DNA of 64,000 bases from CANJBX01 sp035556735 (GCA_035556735.1 DATMFF010000003.1:1-64000), one strand, 5' to 3'; shown: positions 9,156 through 18,485, counted from the stretch's first letter. Numbers and translations are program-made. Notes: generated by a model from the sequence alone, not told the origin.

Positions 9156-10583
9156 GTGGGCTGGCTCACTCGCTCTGCCGCATGGCTCGGCTTACTCGCG
9201 ACTCTCTTGGCCTGCGCCTGCTCGCGCCCGGAGGAAAGGGCCATGCGTTACGAAGATGGTCTTGCGTCGCTGTACACGTTCGAACGGTTGGCCGGCTTGG
9301 ACCTGATGGTCATGTCCCATCTCGCGGGCTTCAACGATCGCATTCCGGCTTGGCTCTCGCGCGCGCAGCAGGAAGACGATCCGCGCCTGGCGGTCACGGA
9401 TCTGCAACGCGTGTTTGCGGCGCTGCTCGCCGGCGACGCCGGGGCAATCGAAGCCTCCCTGCGAACGGCCGATGTCGACAACATGAACTTTCCGTTGTGG
9501 GTCATGTTCCTGTCACGGGGAAGGTCAGGCGACGAGCGCCTCGATCGTGCGCTGAGTCTGGTCGCGGTGCCTCTCGTTCTGCTCGGCCGTGGCGACATCC
9601 TGGCCGACCTGCACGACAATTCGTTGCGGCGGATGGGCGCCGGCGCCAAATCGGCCATCACCATGCACGCCGCCGTGGCGCTCGCACAGGCGGGCGACTG
9701 GGATCACGCCCTGCGGATCCTCGAGAATGCACGCGCCTCGAGCGGCGACATCTCTCTCATATCTCCGCAGGAAAAGTGGCTCTGGCAACATGCGTACCTG
9801 CAGGGCCGCATGGACGTGTTGCCGCAACTGGCCGCGATGCCCTTCCAGGCCGTGCTGACCGAGCTCGCCGAACGGCGGGGGTGGTTGGTGAAGGCCCATC
9901 AGATCCGCGCCGGCGTCCGTGGCGTTGACGTCCCCGTCATCGAGGAGGACCAGCCGAACGGCTATTTGCAAGCTGCCGCCATGCAGATCGCCGCGCTCGC
10001 CGACGATGCGGCACAGGCCGATTACGTGCGCGAGCTTCGCCGCGTCGCCAAGGCGCGGACGTTCAGGATAACCGTGCCGCAGCGCGGCCTGGATATGACC
10101 GTGACCGATCCACCGCCTGCATTCTCCGAAGCGGAGGTGCAGATCGCGGTGCGACGCAAGAACTATGTGAAGGCCGCCGAGCTCGCGCGTGTGCGGGTTC
10201 CGCGCAACGTTCTCTTGGATCCTCCCGACGTGGTCATCAATGCATTCCTCGAGGAAGGCGATTGGCGCGCCGCGGCGGCCATTGCCGCCGAACATGATCC
10301 GCGCGCGCGGCCGGCGCGTCCGTGGTTCGAGGACACCCGGCTCAGCGAATACGTCAATCTGCAGTGCCTCCTTGCGACCGCGGCTGCCTTTAGCGGAGAT
10401 GATGCGGCCGCCTCCGAATTCCTGCGCAAGGCCAAGGATGCGGCAAGGCCCCGGCGCCGCAAGCAAGGGGATGAAGCCGTGGACGGCCGTTTCATCTGGC
10501 TGGAGACGCTGCTGGCGGGCGCCGCGGAAGGCAAGCTGCCCCGCAAGCTTCTCCACGTGCTCACGCCGGCTTTCCGCAACTAG
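9156..10583 (+). CDS. Putative lipoprotein with helical-repeat architecture
   Basis: The protein has 475 aa. A signal peptide ends in the lipobox LLAC at residues 17-20, so a lipid-anchored protein is likely. The rest is strongly alpha-helical, with helix pairs such as AAVALAQAGDWDHALRILENA and AFLEEGDWRAAAAIAAEHD that resemble TPR/Sel1-type repeats, though no strict TPR consensus repeats throughout. The GTG at 9156 is preferred over an upstream TTG because GGGGGA sits five nt before it. The function is unknown; helical-repeat lipoproteins often scaffold envelope complexes. Confidence 0.6.
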   Translation: MGWLTRSAAWLGLLATLLACACSRPEERAMRYEDGLASLYTFERLAGLDLMVMSHLAGFNDRIPAWLSRAQQEDDPRLAVTDLQRVFAALLAGDAGAIEASLRTADVDNMNFPLWVMFLSRGRSGDERLDRALSLVAVPLVLLGRGDILADLHDNSLRRMGAGAKSAITMHAAVALAQAGDWDHALRILENARASSGDISLISPQEKWLWQHAYLQGRMDVLPQLAAMPFQAVLTELAERRGWLVKAHQIRAGVRGVDVPVIEEDQPNGYLQAAAMQIAALADDAAQADYVRELRRVAKARTFRITVPQRGLDMTVTDPPPAFSEAEVQIAVRRKNYVKAAELARVRVPRNVLLDPPDVVINAFLEEGDWRAAAAIAAEHDPRARPARPWFEDTRLSEYVNLQCLLATAAAFSGDDAAASEFLRKAKDAARPRRRKQGDEAVDGRFIWLETLLAGAAEGKLPRKLLHVLTPAFRN

Positions 10584-10734
10584 AGACAGAGGCGCGGGCA
10601 CGGCATCGCGGCCACGGCGGCTGTAATCGCGGGCAGCCTCGCCGGTGGTCACGGCGCGCGCGACCTGTCATGCTTTTGCAGGGTGCGCCGCGTCGGCACA
10701 CCGAGTGTCCGGAGCGTGTGAAGGCTGCAAATCG

Positions 10735-11760
10735 ATGCGATACTCCATTCTGTCGATCCAGGATCATTATCCGGGCCGCGGGCGCTCTGTGCCTGAACTG
10801 TACGGCGAACTCCTCGCGCAGGCCGAACACGCCGACGCGCTCGGATACGACACGTTCTTCCTGGCGGAGCACCATTTCCACGAATACGGCGTCGTTCCCA
10901 ACCCGGCCGTGATGCTGGCAAGCATGGCGCAGCGGACGACGCGGCTGCGGCTCGGGACCGCCATCTCGGTCCTGACGTTCCACAACCCGCTGGTGATCGC
11001 CGAAAGCTACGCGATGGTGGACGTCTTGTCGGGCGGACGCCTCGTCCTCGGCGTGGGGTCAGGCTATCTCAAGCACGAGTTCGCGGGTTTTGGCATCGAT
11101 CCGGCGGAGAAGCGTGAGCGGTTCGACGAGGCGCTCGAGGTCCTGCAGCAGGCGCTGAGCGGCGCGCGCTTCTCGTATCGCGGCAGGTATTTCACGGTGG
11201 ATGACGTTGCTCTGAACGTCAGGCCGCTGCAGCAGCCGGCCCCGCCGGTCTACGTCGCGGTGCTCCGGCGCGAGGCCGCCTACCACGTCGGCCGCAAGGG
11301 GCAGCGCATCGTCTGCGTGCCCTACGCATCGATCGACAGTTTCGCCGAAATCGGGGAGCTCGTCGCCGAATATCGCAAGGGCCAGCGCGACGCCGCGGTC
11401 GCTCCGGGCGCGGACGACATCCTCATCGCGCTTCACGCCTATGTGGCCGACGATGACGATGCCGCGCGTGCTCAAGCGGCGGACCCGTTCGACCTTTATG
11501 TCGCGACTCGCCTCTATGCCAAACGGCAGACGTACGATGATGTCCTGCGATCCGGACTGTCGCTGATCGGCGGAGCAGACACGGTCGCGCACAAGCTGCG
11601 CGCCCTCGCCGATATGGGAGTCGATCACGTGTTGGCTCTGCACAATTTCGGGCTGATGCCGCAGGCGCGCGTTCTGGATTCGATGCGCCGGTTTGCCGCG
11701 CTGGCGCAGTTGATGGCGGCCGGCGGGCAGGAACCGATGCGCGTCACCCGGCGCGGCTAG
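10735..11760 (+). CDS. LLM-class flavin-dependent oxidoreductase (luciferase-like)
   Basis: The protein has 341 aa. Members use reduced FMN or F420 to oxidise organic substrates. The bacterial luciferase TIM-barrel pattern is clear: ADALGYDTFFLAEHHF near residues 34-49, LRLGTAISVLTFHNPLVIAE, and SGGRLVLGVGSGYLKHEFAGFGID. The ATG at 10735 begins the conserved first strand (RYSILSIQDH). It is convergent with the TRAP permease gene, with 5 nt between stops. An FMN reductase lies 3 kb away and could supply reduced flavin. The substrate is unknown. Confidence 0.85.
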   Translation: MRYSILSIQDHYPGRGRSVPELYGELLAQAEHADALGYDTFFLAEHHFHEYGVVPNPAVMLASMAQRTTRLRLGTAISVLTFHNPLVIAESYAMVDVLSGGRLVLGVGSGYLKHEFAGFGIDPAEKRERFDEALEVLQQALSGARFSYRGRYFTVDDVALNVRPLQQPAPPVYVAVLRREAAYHVGRKGQRIVCVPYASIDSFAEIGELVAEYRKGQRDAAVAPGADDILIALHAYVADDDDAARAQAADPFDLYVATRLYAKRQTYDDVLRSGLSLIGGADTVAHKLRALADMGVDHVLALHNFGLMPQARVLDSMRRFAALAQLMAAGGQEPMRVTRRG

Positions 11761-11765
11761 ACGGC

Positions 11766-13085
11766 CTAGGGCGCCGCGATCAGGCTGGGCAGCCACAGCG
11801 CGATCGACGGAAACACCATGATCAGCACGGAGACGAACACTCCGCATGCGACGAACGGCGCCGCGGCCCAGCAGATTTGCGCGAAGGTCGTGCCGGGCGG
11901 GGCCACCCCCTGCATGATGAACAGCAGCAGACCGAATGGCGGGGTGGTGAGGCCGATCTCAAGTCCCATCATCACGATGATGCCGAGCCAGATCGGATCC
12001 ATTCCGTAGACATGGGCCAGCGGAAAGAAGATCGGCACGGTCAGCAGCATGATCGAGAGCTGATCCATGAAGCAGCCCAGGAACAGGATCGTGAGGTACA
12101 TCACCAGCAGCGCGACCCAGGGCGGCATGTCGAGGCTGGTGGCCCAGGAGATCAGGCCGCTGCTGGCGCCCGAGAAAGCGAGGATCTGGCTGAAGGTGGA
12201 GGATGCCAGGATGATGAGCAGCGTCATCACCGTCACGCGCAGGGTGCCGTCCAGCGATTTGACGATGGCGGCCCAGCTCAGCCGGCGGAAGGCGACCGCC
12301 AGCAGGAGGACGCCGCCGACTCCGAAAGCCGCTGATTCCGACGGCGTCGCCCAGCCCAGGAGGATCAGCCCGACGACGAGAAAAACCACGACGCCCATCG
12401 GCGCGACGTCGACGATGAGGGCGCGCACCACCTGCCAGCGGCTGACCTGCGCGATGTCGTAAACCGGGGCGGCTTGCGGATCGAGGCGGACGATCAGGAG
12501 GATGAGCGTGACATAGCAGGTCGCGAGCACCAGCCCCGGGATGATGCCGGCGATCAGCAGTGCGCCCACGTCGATCCGCGCAAGGCTGGCGAGCAGCACG
12601 GCGAGCGCGGAGGGCGGGATCAGGATGGCGAGGCCGCCGGTGCCCATGATGGCGCCGATCGACATGACTGGTTTGTAGCCGCGCCGCGTCATTTCCGGGA
12701 CCATCATCGATCCCATCATGGCCGTGTTGGCGAGGCTCGAACCGGACAGGGCGGCGAACAGCGTGCCGCCTCCGACCGTGAGGAATGACAGTCGTCCCGG
12801 CAGGCGCCCCAGGCATTTGTCGAGCGCGTCGAACACCCGGATGGCGATGCCGGTGTGGAAGAACAATTCGCCCATCAGGATGAACAGCGGCACCGGCACC
12901 AGCGTGAAGGTGGTGACCGAGCTCAGCATGTTGCCGATGAGTTGCGTGATGCCGCGCTCGCCTCCCATGAACAGGAACACACCGACGAGGTCCGTCACCA
13001 GGAAGGCGAAGGCGACCGGAAATCCGAGGCCCATCAGGCCGCAGACCATTCCGAGCAGGATGATGAGGCTGGCGAACCAATGCAT
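11766..13085 (-). CDS. TRAP transporter large permease (DctM-like)
   Basis: The protein has 439 aa and about 12 to 13 hydrophobic segments. DctM subunits form the sodium-driven channel of TRAP transporters for organic acids. Family features are the N-terminal GMVCGLMGLGFPVAFAF, the GGTLFAALSGSSLANTAMMG segment, and a C-terminal LEIGLTTPPFGLLLFIMQG. The ATG lies 2 nt after the stop of the small-permease gene, so translation is probably coupled. An open frame extends further upstream, but it overlaps the small permease and is not used. Confidence 0.93.
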   Translation of the reverse strand: MHWFASLIILLGMVCGLMGLGFPVAFAFLVTDLVGVFLFMGGERGITQLIGNMLSSVTTFTLVPVPLFILMGELFFHTGIAIRVFDALDKCLGRLPGRLSFLTVGGGTLFAALSGSSLANTAMMGSMMVPEMTRRGYKPVMSIGAIMGTGGLAILIPPSALAVLLASLARIDVGALLIAGIIPGLVLATCYVTLILLIVRLDPQAAPVYDIAQVSRWQVVRALIVDVAPMGVVVFLVVGLILLGWATPSESAAFGVGGVLLLAVAFRRLSWAAIVKSLDGTLRVTVMTLLIILASSTFSQILAFSGASSGLISWATSLDMPPWVALLVMYLTILFLGCFMDQLSIMLLTVPIFFPLAHVYGMDPIWLGIIVMMGLEIGLTTPPFGLLLFIMQGVAPPGTTFAQICWAAAPFVACGVFVSVLIMVFPSIALWLPSLIAAP

Positions 13086-13087
13086 GG

Positions 13088-13591
13088 TCAAACAACGGGC
13101 GGGCCGCGGTCGTACAGGGAATCGTAGCCGAGCAGGAACCGGCCGAACTCGATGGCCATCAGGAGGAAGGAGGGCGGCATCGCCGCAAACAGCAGCCAGC
13201 GCGGCATGTCGAAGGAGCGGATGTCGGCGCCGCCGCGCTGCCAGTTCAGCAGCGTCAGGTTGAGCGAGTAATACAGCAGCAGCAGGCAGGCGACAAAGCA
13301 GGTCGCATAGGTGACGAGCGCGAAGATGCGTTTCCATCGCGCGTCGACGTGCGCCAGCAGCACTTCGATATAGACATGCCCTTTGTGGCGCAGCAGCCAG
13401 GGCGAGGCCAGCAAGGTGACGTAGAGCATGCTGAACTCGACGGCGGCTGACGTGTGCGGGGGCGGACGAAAGCCGATGTTGCGCACGATGACGTCGAACA
13501 TGATGGCGAGCGCCATCAATCCGATGACGGCGGCCGAGACGACCGCCATTGCCGTCAGCAGCCAATCGTACGCTCTGGCGAGGGATCGCAT
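13088..13591 (-). CDS. TRAP transporter small permease (DctQ-like)
   Basis: The protein has 167 aa and four membrane helices. It starts at MRSLARAYDWLLTAMAVVSAAVIG. The second helix region (VIVRNIGFRPP) and the central LASPWLLRHKGHVYIEVLL match the DctQ core, where R-x-x-G-H-x-x-V-E is the usual signature. It assembles with the DctM subunit encoded immediately downstream. The start is chosen at the first Met before the first helix; the frame upstream is open but not protein-like. Confidence 0.9.
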   Translation of the reverse strand: MRSLARAYDWLLTAMAVVSAAVIGLMALAIMFDVIVRNIGFRPPPHTSAAVEFSMLYVTLLASPWLLRHKGHVYIEVLLAHVDARWKRIFALVTYATCFVACLLLLYYSLNLTLLNWQRGGADIRSFDMPRWLLFAAMPPSFLLMAIEFGRFLLGYDSLYDRGPPVV

Positions 13592-13637
13592 GTCGAGAGC
13601 CTTCGAATGGCCACTGCGGACGATTGCGGTGCGGGAG

Positions 13638-13659
13638 CCGCGCGCCCACGGGCGCGCGG
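13638..13659 (-). other. Intercistronic hairpin in the TRAP operon
   Basis: A GC-only inverted repeat of about 9 bp (cgcgcgccc / gggcgcgcg) lies between the solute-binding-protein gene and the small-permease gene, with no T run. In transporter operons such hairpins often stabilise the binding-protein part of the mRNA, giving more receptor than permease. That role is inferred here. Confidence 0.45.
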
Positions 13660-13779
13660 GGAGAAGTCCATCCAGCGGTGCGCCGGCTCGGGAAACGAGC
13701 GCATCAGGCTCTGCCGCGATGACGGTCAGGCTTTGCTTGCGCTCGTTTGAAAACCGGCTTCCGCTGTCTGGGAGCGTGT

Positions 13780-14769
13780 CTAGGGTGATTTGTAGAACTT
13801 CGCCTTGAGCGCCGCGACGTTGGCAGGGTCGCGGCTCTTCATGCGGTTCCATGCGATCTCGTACGCCTCGGCCAGGAACCTCTTTGCGGCTTCCGGCTGC
13901 ATCGCCACGAAATGGACTCCGCGCTTCTTGAGCTCGGCGTCTTCCTGCACGGCCTTCTTCTCGTTGTCGGCGATGCTCTGGATCTCGTACTCCTGCGCGA
14001 GCTTCGTCAGGAGGTCACGCGATTTCTGGCTGAGCTTGTTCCACTTGTCGAGGTTGACCAGCGCAACGAGGTCGACCGAATAGAACCCCGGGTCGAGACG
14101 ATATTTCAGGAACTTGTCCCAGTTCGCGTCCATCAGCCCGATCCGCGGCCAGCCGGCGCCGTCGACCGCGCCGCGCTCCAGCGCGGTATAGACCTCGCCC
14201 GGCGGCATGTTGACGAAGGTCGCTCCGAGCTTGCTGAACAGCTCGCGATAGATCGGCGTGCCGCGGATTTTCACGCCGGTGAAGTCGACCATGCCGTCCG
14301 GTTTGAACTTTGGCGGGTTGCGCAGATAGACATGGAAGCTCTGCTGCGCCTCGAAGTTCGCGAGCAGATGCACGTTCATCTTCTTCTGGTGGATCTGGTC
14401 CAGCAGCTTGAATCCGCCGTTCTTGCGCGCCTCGGCCGGGGTGACGGTGCTGGCGACGAAGGCGTCGGTCTCGGGCACCTGGCCGGCATAGTAGTTGGAC
14501 GGCGTATAGACCATGTCGACCACGCCGTTGCGGGCCGCTTCGCCCTGCTCGAACGTCGGGATGGCTTCCGGGCCGCCGCGATATTCGATGCGCACGATGC
14601 CCTTGCCCTGGGCATTCACCGTCTCGACCCATTTCAGGAAATTGACGGAGTTGGTCAGGTTCTTCGGCAGCGCGGTCGTTGCGCTCAGGACGTCCTCGGC
14701 CAGCGCCGAGCGGGGCCCGAGGGCGAGGGCGGCCAATGCAGCAGCCAGCGCGATCCGTGAGATCGACAT
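13780..14769 (-). CDS. TRAP transporter solute-binding protein (DctP-like)
   Basis: The protein has 329 aa with a Sec signal (ALAAALAALALGPRSALA). The mature sequence shows the DctP layout: a first strand near VLSATTALPKN, then KGIVRIEYRGGPEAIP, GVVDMVYTPSNYYAGQVPE, VKIRGTPIYRELFSKLGATFVNMPPGEVYTALERGAVDG, and a long C-terminal helix. The R-x-x-x-x-x-x-x-x-x-L-G-A and E-x-Y-x-A-L-x-x-G-x-x-D-G signatures are intact. It is first in a minus-strand operon with the permease genes. The ligand, probably a carboxylate, cannot be read from sequence. Confidence 0.92.
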   Translation of the reverse strand: MSISRIALAAALAALALGPRSALAEDVLSATTALPKNLTNSVNFLKWVETVNAQGKGIVRIEYRGGPEAIPTFEQGEAARNGVVDMVYTPSNYYAGQVPETDAFVASTVTPAEARKNGGFKLLDQIHQKKMNVHLLANFEAQQSFHVYLRNPPKFKPDGMVDFTGVKIRGTPIYRELFSKLGATFVNMPPGEVYTALERGAVDGAGWPRIGLMDANWDKFLKYRLDPGFYSVDLVALVNLDKWNKLSQKSRDLLTKLAQEYEIQSIADNEKKAVQEDAELKKRGVHFVAMQPEAAKRFLAEAYEIAWNRMKSRDPANVAALKAKFYKSP

Positions 14770-14886
14770 CGTTCATCCTCCCATTGATGGCCTGCTTGGC
14801 GCAGGCTCGATATGGGAAGACTATAGCCAGTTCATTCTACATTGGCGAGGCGCGCGGGCCCTCTGCACTGCGGCTGCGCCGGATCG

Positions 14887-14913
14887 AAGACGCCGCCACG
14901 TTGGCGGCGTCTT
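14887..14913 (-). terminator. Probable terminator after the FMN reductase gene
   Basis: A perfect 12-bp stem (aagacgccgcca / tggcggcgtctt) with a 3-nt loop lies 38 nt past the reductase stop on the minus strand. The following T run is short, so efficiency is uncertain, but the stem is strong and separates the reductase from the downstream TRAP operon. Confidence 0.55.
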
Positions 14914-14950
14914 GCAAGTCGTGCGTCGCTCATGCGGTCGTCGCGGCGTG

Positions 14951-15571
14951 TCACGCCGCCGTTGCGCGCGGGGATGGCGCAGCCGCGTCCTCACGGGCGG
15001 TCTTGAGGGCGTTGGTCCACCACACGAGCTCGCCCAGCATCACGTCGGCGGATTGCGCGAGGTGCGGCAGGTCGTCGAATGTCTTGTTGCGTTGGAGCAG
15101 GCCGAGAAAATCGCCGCCAGCGATGTGGACGCCCGACCGCGTCGGCGCCATCTGCAACTCGACCGCGATCAGCCGCAATTGTTCGATGGCGCGCGCCGCG
15201 CCGACACCGCCGTAGCCGACGAAAGCAGCAGGCTTGCGATTGAATTCGCGATAGGCGTAATCGAGAGCATTCTTGAGGACGCCGGTCGGCGCGCGGTTGT
15301 ACTCCGGCGTCACGAATATGAAGCCGTCGAGACTGGCGACCTTTTCGGCCCACGCCCGCGCCATCGCATTTGCCGGTGCTGCGTAAGCCGGCGATGCCGC
15401 TTCCGCGAAGAACGGCATGGGGAAGTCCCGCAGGTCCACGACTTCGGCGTCGATGTCGCCGCGCTTGGTTGCGAGTTCGTGGATCCATCGCGCCGGCTTC
15501 TCACCGAAACGGCTGTCCCGGGTTGACGAGATGACGATCCCGATCTTCGGACGCGGTATTTTGGTAGTCAA
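14951..15571 (-). CDS. NAD(P)H-dependent FMN reductase
   Basis: The protein has 206 aa with a flavodoxin-like fold. Members reduce FMN or quinones using NAD(P)H. The FMN phosphate loop SSTRDSRFGEKPARW is at about residues 15-29. The motif FVTPEYNRAPTGVLKNALDY at about 92-111 is the family signature. It is transcribed divergently from an HxlR-type regulator, the usual arrangement for a redox- or electrophile-induced reductase. It could supply reduced flavin to the luciferase-like enzyme in the same region, by inference. Confidence 0.9.
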   Translation of the reverse strand: MTTKIPRPKIGIVISSTRDSRFGEKPARWIHELATKRGDIDAEVVDLRDFPMPFFAEAASPAYAAPANAMARAWAEKVASLDGFIFVTPEYNRAPTGVLKNALDYAYREFNRKPAAFVGYGGVGAARAIEQLRLIAVELQMAPTRSGVHIAGGDFLGLLQRNKTFDDLPHLAQSADVMLGELVWWTNALKTAREDAAAPSPRATAA

Positions 15572-15589
15572 TTTGCTCTCCTTTTGATA

Positions 15590-15612
15590 GCTGGTGCAAT
15601 GACGTGACCAGC
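15590..15612. promoter_or_regulatory. Candidate HxlR operator between divergent genes
   Basis: The inverted repeat gctggt-N11-accagc lies in the 100-nt space between the FMN reductase and HxlR genes. Read toward the reductase, an AGATAAT-like -10 box sits just upstream of it, so the repeat would overlap the transcription start. The position suits a repressor site. Confidence 0.4.
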
Positions 15613-15674
15613 ATTATCTTGGAGAGCGAGGCAGATCGCGCAAGAACGCACGATTTTGTAACCAGGTCACCGTG

Positions 15675-16067
15675 ATGAAACCGGCTCAGGCTTCCGCAAC
15701 ACACGTTCCGTCCGACTGCCGCGCCGTCAGCCAGGTGCTGTCCCGCATCGGCGACAAGTGGTCGGTGCTCATCGTCATGACGCTGAGCCACGGCTCGCAG
15801 CGTTTCAGCGAACTGCGCGATCGGATCGGCGGCATCTCGCAAAAGATGCTTGCCACGACCCTGCGCGGACTCGAGCGCGACGGCCTCGTGAAGCGGACGG
15901 TTTTGCCGACCATTCCGCCACGCGTTGATTACGAGCTGACCGGGCTCGGCCGCGAACTCACGGTCCCGGTGATCGCACTCGGGGCCTGGGCCATGCAGAA
16001 CCAGGGCCGCATCGAGGCTGCCCGCGCCGCGTTCGATGCGCGGCAGCAGGCCGGCGAGGCATCCTAG
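15675..16067 (+). CDS. HxlR-family transcriptional regulator
   Basis: The protein has 130 aa. HxlR proteins are winged-helix dimers, often sensing electrophiles or oxidants through a cysteine near the N-terminus. The core IGDKWSVLIVMTLSHGSQRFSELRDRIGGISQKMLATTLRGLERDGLVKR matches the family closely, and Cys16 (in PSDCRAV) is at the usual sensing position. GTG one codon upstream is an alternative start. The divergent FMN reductase gene is its likely target. Confidence 0.9.
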   Translation: MKPAQASATHVPSDCRAVSQVLSRIGDKWSVLIVMTLSHGSQRFSELRDRIGGISQKMLATTLRGLERDGLVKRTVLPTIPPRVDYELTGLGRELTVPVIALGAWAMQNQGRIEAARAAFDARQQAGEAS

Positions 16068-16173
16068 CTCGCTGGGGCCTCCTTCAGGCGCACTGCCGAT
16101 TTGATGCCGATCAAGGCGACGCGCCAGCGTCGCTGGCGAAATCCCCCAAAACGAGATCTGACAGGGGGAAACG

Positions 16174-16974
16174 ATGGAAGCGAACGCGACCGCGGGCGAG
16201 CCGGCCATCCTGCGCATCAATGCGTCGGATGTGGTCGAAGCGTTTGGGAAGGGGCTGCGGGATTTTCAGGCGGCTCCGCTGTACGGGCTCGCGTTCGGGG
16301 CCTTGTACGCCGCCGGAGGCCTTGCGGTCGTGATGAGCGCGACCGCGCTGGGCATGAGTTATTTCGCTTATCCGCTTGCCGCCGGCTTTGCATTGATCGG
16401 ACCCTTCGTTGCCGCCGGTCTCTATGAAGTCAGCCGCCGGCGCGAGCGCGGGGAGATTCCGTCCGCAAAGGAGATATGGGACCGGTTGCGCAGCCGCGGG
16501 GAGATCGGGTGGATGGCCCTGGTCACCGTGTTCGTCTTCATCATGTGGATGTATCAGGCCCGCTTCCTCATGGCGTTGTTTCTCGGACTCAACGCCTCGT
16601 TCGGCAGCCTGCAGCAGTTCATCACGATCGTGCTCACCACGAGCGAGGGACTGTTGTTCCTGCTGGTCGGCAACATCATCGGTGCGGCGCTGTCGCTGAT
16701 TCTGTTCTCCCTGACGGCGGTGTCGTTCCCCCTGCTGCTCGACCGGGACGACATCGACTTCGTGACGGCGATGATCACCAGCGTCCGCGCGGTGGTGATG
16801 AATCCGGGCCCGATGGTCGGATGGGCCCTGGTCATCATCGTGCTGCTGGTTGTCTCCGTGATGCCGTTCTTTCTCGGGCTGCTGGTGACGCTGCCGGTGC
16901 TCGGCCACACGACCTGGCATCTCTACCGTCGCGTCGTGGCTCCAGGGACCGCCGCCGGACCGGCGGCCGGCTGA
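16174..16974 (+). CDS. DUF2189 integral membrane protein
   Basis: The protein has 266 aa with six predicted membrane helices. The N-terminal INASDVVEAFGKGLRDFQAAPLYGLAFGALY and the following helices, then SFPLLLDRDDIDFVTAMITSVRAV, fit DUF2189, an uncharacterised family common in alphaproteobacteria. A GGGGGAAACG ribosome-binding region precedes the ATG. The next gene encodes a DUF2254 membrane protein; co-transcription is plausible. The function is unknown. Confidence 0.85.
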   Translation: MEANATAGEPAILRINASDVVEAFGKGLRDFQAAPLYGLAFGALYAAGGLAVVMSATALGMSYFAYPLAAGFALIGPFVAAGLYEVSRRRERGEIPSAKEIWDRLRSRGEIGWMALVTVFVFIMWMYQARFLMALFLGLNASFGSLQQFITIVLTTSEGLLFLLVGNIIGAALSLILFSLTAVSFPLLLDRDDIDFVTAMITSVRAVVMNPGPMVGWALVIIVLLVVSVMPFFLGLLVTLPVLGHTTWHLYRRVVAPGTAAGPAAG

Positions 16975-17052
16975 TCGGATCGGCCCCTTAAGGGGCAACT
17001 TTGCGGGCATGCTGTGCGTTGTCCCCCGGCGCGGGGCGGGCGCGAGGTTTCC

Positions 17053-18372
17053 ATGCATCGTCTGACCAACGCTCTGTATTGGCTCCTGGCGCACCTCTGG
17101 TTCATCCCATCGCTGATAGCCGCCGCCGGCGTTGCCGCGGCCTATGTGGTGCTCGCATATAACGTTGGGCTGACCGAGGAGCAGTATGCCAAGGCGTGGT
17201 GGCTGTTCGGCGGCGATGCCGCCACGGCGCGCGATCTGCTGTCGACCATCCTGTCCGGCATGATCACCATGACCTCGCTCGTGGTGTCGATCACGATCGT
17301 GGTTCTGTCGTTGGCGGCCTCACAGCTTGGACCTCGCCTGATCTGGAATTTCATCGGCGACCGGCAGATCCAGGCCGTCATCGGATTGTTTCTGGGAACG
17401 ATCCTCTACACGCTGTTGATCCTTCGCAGCATCAATGACCAGTTGGGTGCGCAGAACGTCCCGCATATCGCGGTGACGCTCGCCAGTTTTCTGGCGTTTC
17501 TTTGCCTCATCGCGCTGCTGTTCCACGTCAGCGCGCTCGCGCGCGCCATCGTGTCCGACACCATGGTCGAGAAAGTCGGAAATTCGCTCGAACAGACGTT
17601 CCGGAGCCTTCCGGACGAGACGAGCAACGAGGATCGTGGAGAGCCCTCCTATCCGTGTGCGCACCCCGTCTCGTTTGGGCAGGCGGGATATCTTCAGGTG
17701 ATCGACTACGAGAGCCTTTGCCGGCACGCCGAAGAGCACGATGTGCTGTTGGACGTGCTCATCCGGCCCGGACATTTCCTCTTGAAAGACAGCGCGCACG
17801 TGAAGGTGCACGCTGCGTCCGAGCCCAACGAGGGTCTCATCGCGGCGGTGCGAGGCTGTGCGGTCATCGGAGCCACCCGGACGCCGACCCAGGATCTCGA
17901 GTATTCGATCCGTGAACTGGTCGAAATCGGCCTGCGCGCTCTGTCGCCCAGCCTGAACGATCCATTCACCGCCATCGCTGTGATCGACAGGCTCGCGGCC
18001 GCGCTCGAAATCGCCTCGACGCGATCACTGGGCCGCAGCCGCTATCGTGACCGCCACGGCAGGTTGCGGGTGATCGCACAGACGAGCGATTTCGAGGGGC
18101 TCGTCGACGCGGCCTTCCACCAATTGCGCCAGTCCGCGAGCGGCAATCCCGGTGTCCTCATGGAACTGGCCCGGCGCCTGGGAGATCTGCTGCAGGTGGC
18201 CCGGCGTGATGCGCAGCGCAGGCCTTTGCGCAAACATCTCGCCATCGTGGAACGCCTTCTGCCCGCAATCGCGGAGCCGGAAGATCGTCGTGCGTTGGCG
18301 CAGGTGATTGGGCAGGCCGGGCTTCTCCACCCATCGCAACAAGACGATCACGGACGCCGGACGGGGGCGTGA
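17053..18372 (+). CDS. DUF2254 membrane protein
   Basis: The protein has 439 aa. The N-terminal half has four membrane helices, including WFIPSLIAAAGVAAAYVVLAY and TSLVVSITIVVLSLAASQLGPRLI, the latter a DUF2254 hallmark. The C-terminal half is soluble, with GYLQVIDYESLCRHAEEHDVLL and an ELVEIGLRALSPSLNDPFTA segment conserved in the family. The ATG at 17053 fits the first membrane-proximal residues. The role is unknown. Confidence 0.88.
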   Translation: MHRLTNALYWLLAHLWFIPSLIAAAGVAAAYVVLAYNVGLTEEQYAKAWWLFGGDAATARDLLSTILSGMITMTSLVVSITIVVLSLAASQLGPRLIWNFIGDRQIQAVIGLFLGTILYTLLILRSINDQLGAQNVPHIAVTLASFLAFLCLIALLFHVSALARAIVSDTMVEKVGNSLEQTFRSLPDETSNEDRGEPSYPCAHPVSFGQAGYLQVIDYESLCRHAEEHDVLLDVLIRPGHFLLKDSAHVKVHAASEPNEGLIAAVRGCAVIGATRTPTQDLEYSIRELVEIGLRALSPSLNDPFTAIAVIDRLAAALEIASTRSLGRSRYRDRHGRLRVIAQTSDFEGLVDAAFHQLRQSASGNPGVLMELARRLGDLLQVARRDAQRRPLRKHLAIVERLLPAIAEPEDRRALAQVIGQAGLLHPSQQDDHGRRTGA

Positions 18373-18454
18373 GCCGACGCGCCCGGCGGGAACCGGCGTG
18401 TCCGGTTCGTGCGACGCGATCAAAAATATCCAGTCTCGATCGTCCCATTCCCTA

Positions 18455-18485
18455 TTGCCCACCACTCCGAGATCGCTGTTATACT
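18455..18485 (+). promoter_or_regulatory. Candidate sigma70-type promoter of the TTT transporter operon
   Basis: TTGCCC at 18455-18460 and TATACT at 18480-18485 are separated by 19 nt (18 nt if TTATAC is taken as the -10). They lie about 130 nt before the tctC-like gene in an otherwise non-coding 242-nt space. It was assigned by eye only. Confidence 0.35.

Noticed and set aside
13086..13649. Long N-terminal extension of the TRAP large permease
   Set aside because: This part overlaps the small-permease gene in another frame and is Arg/His-rich without membrane helices.
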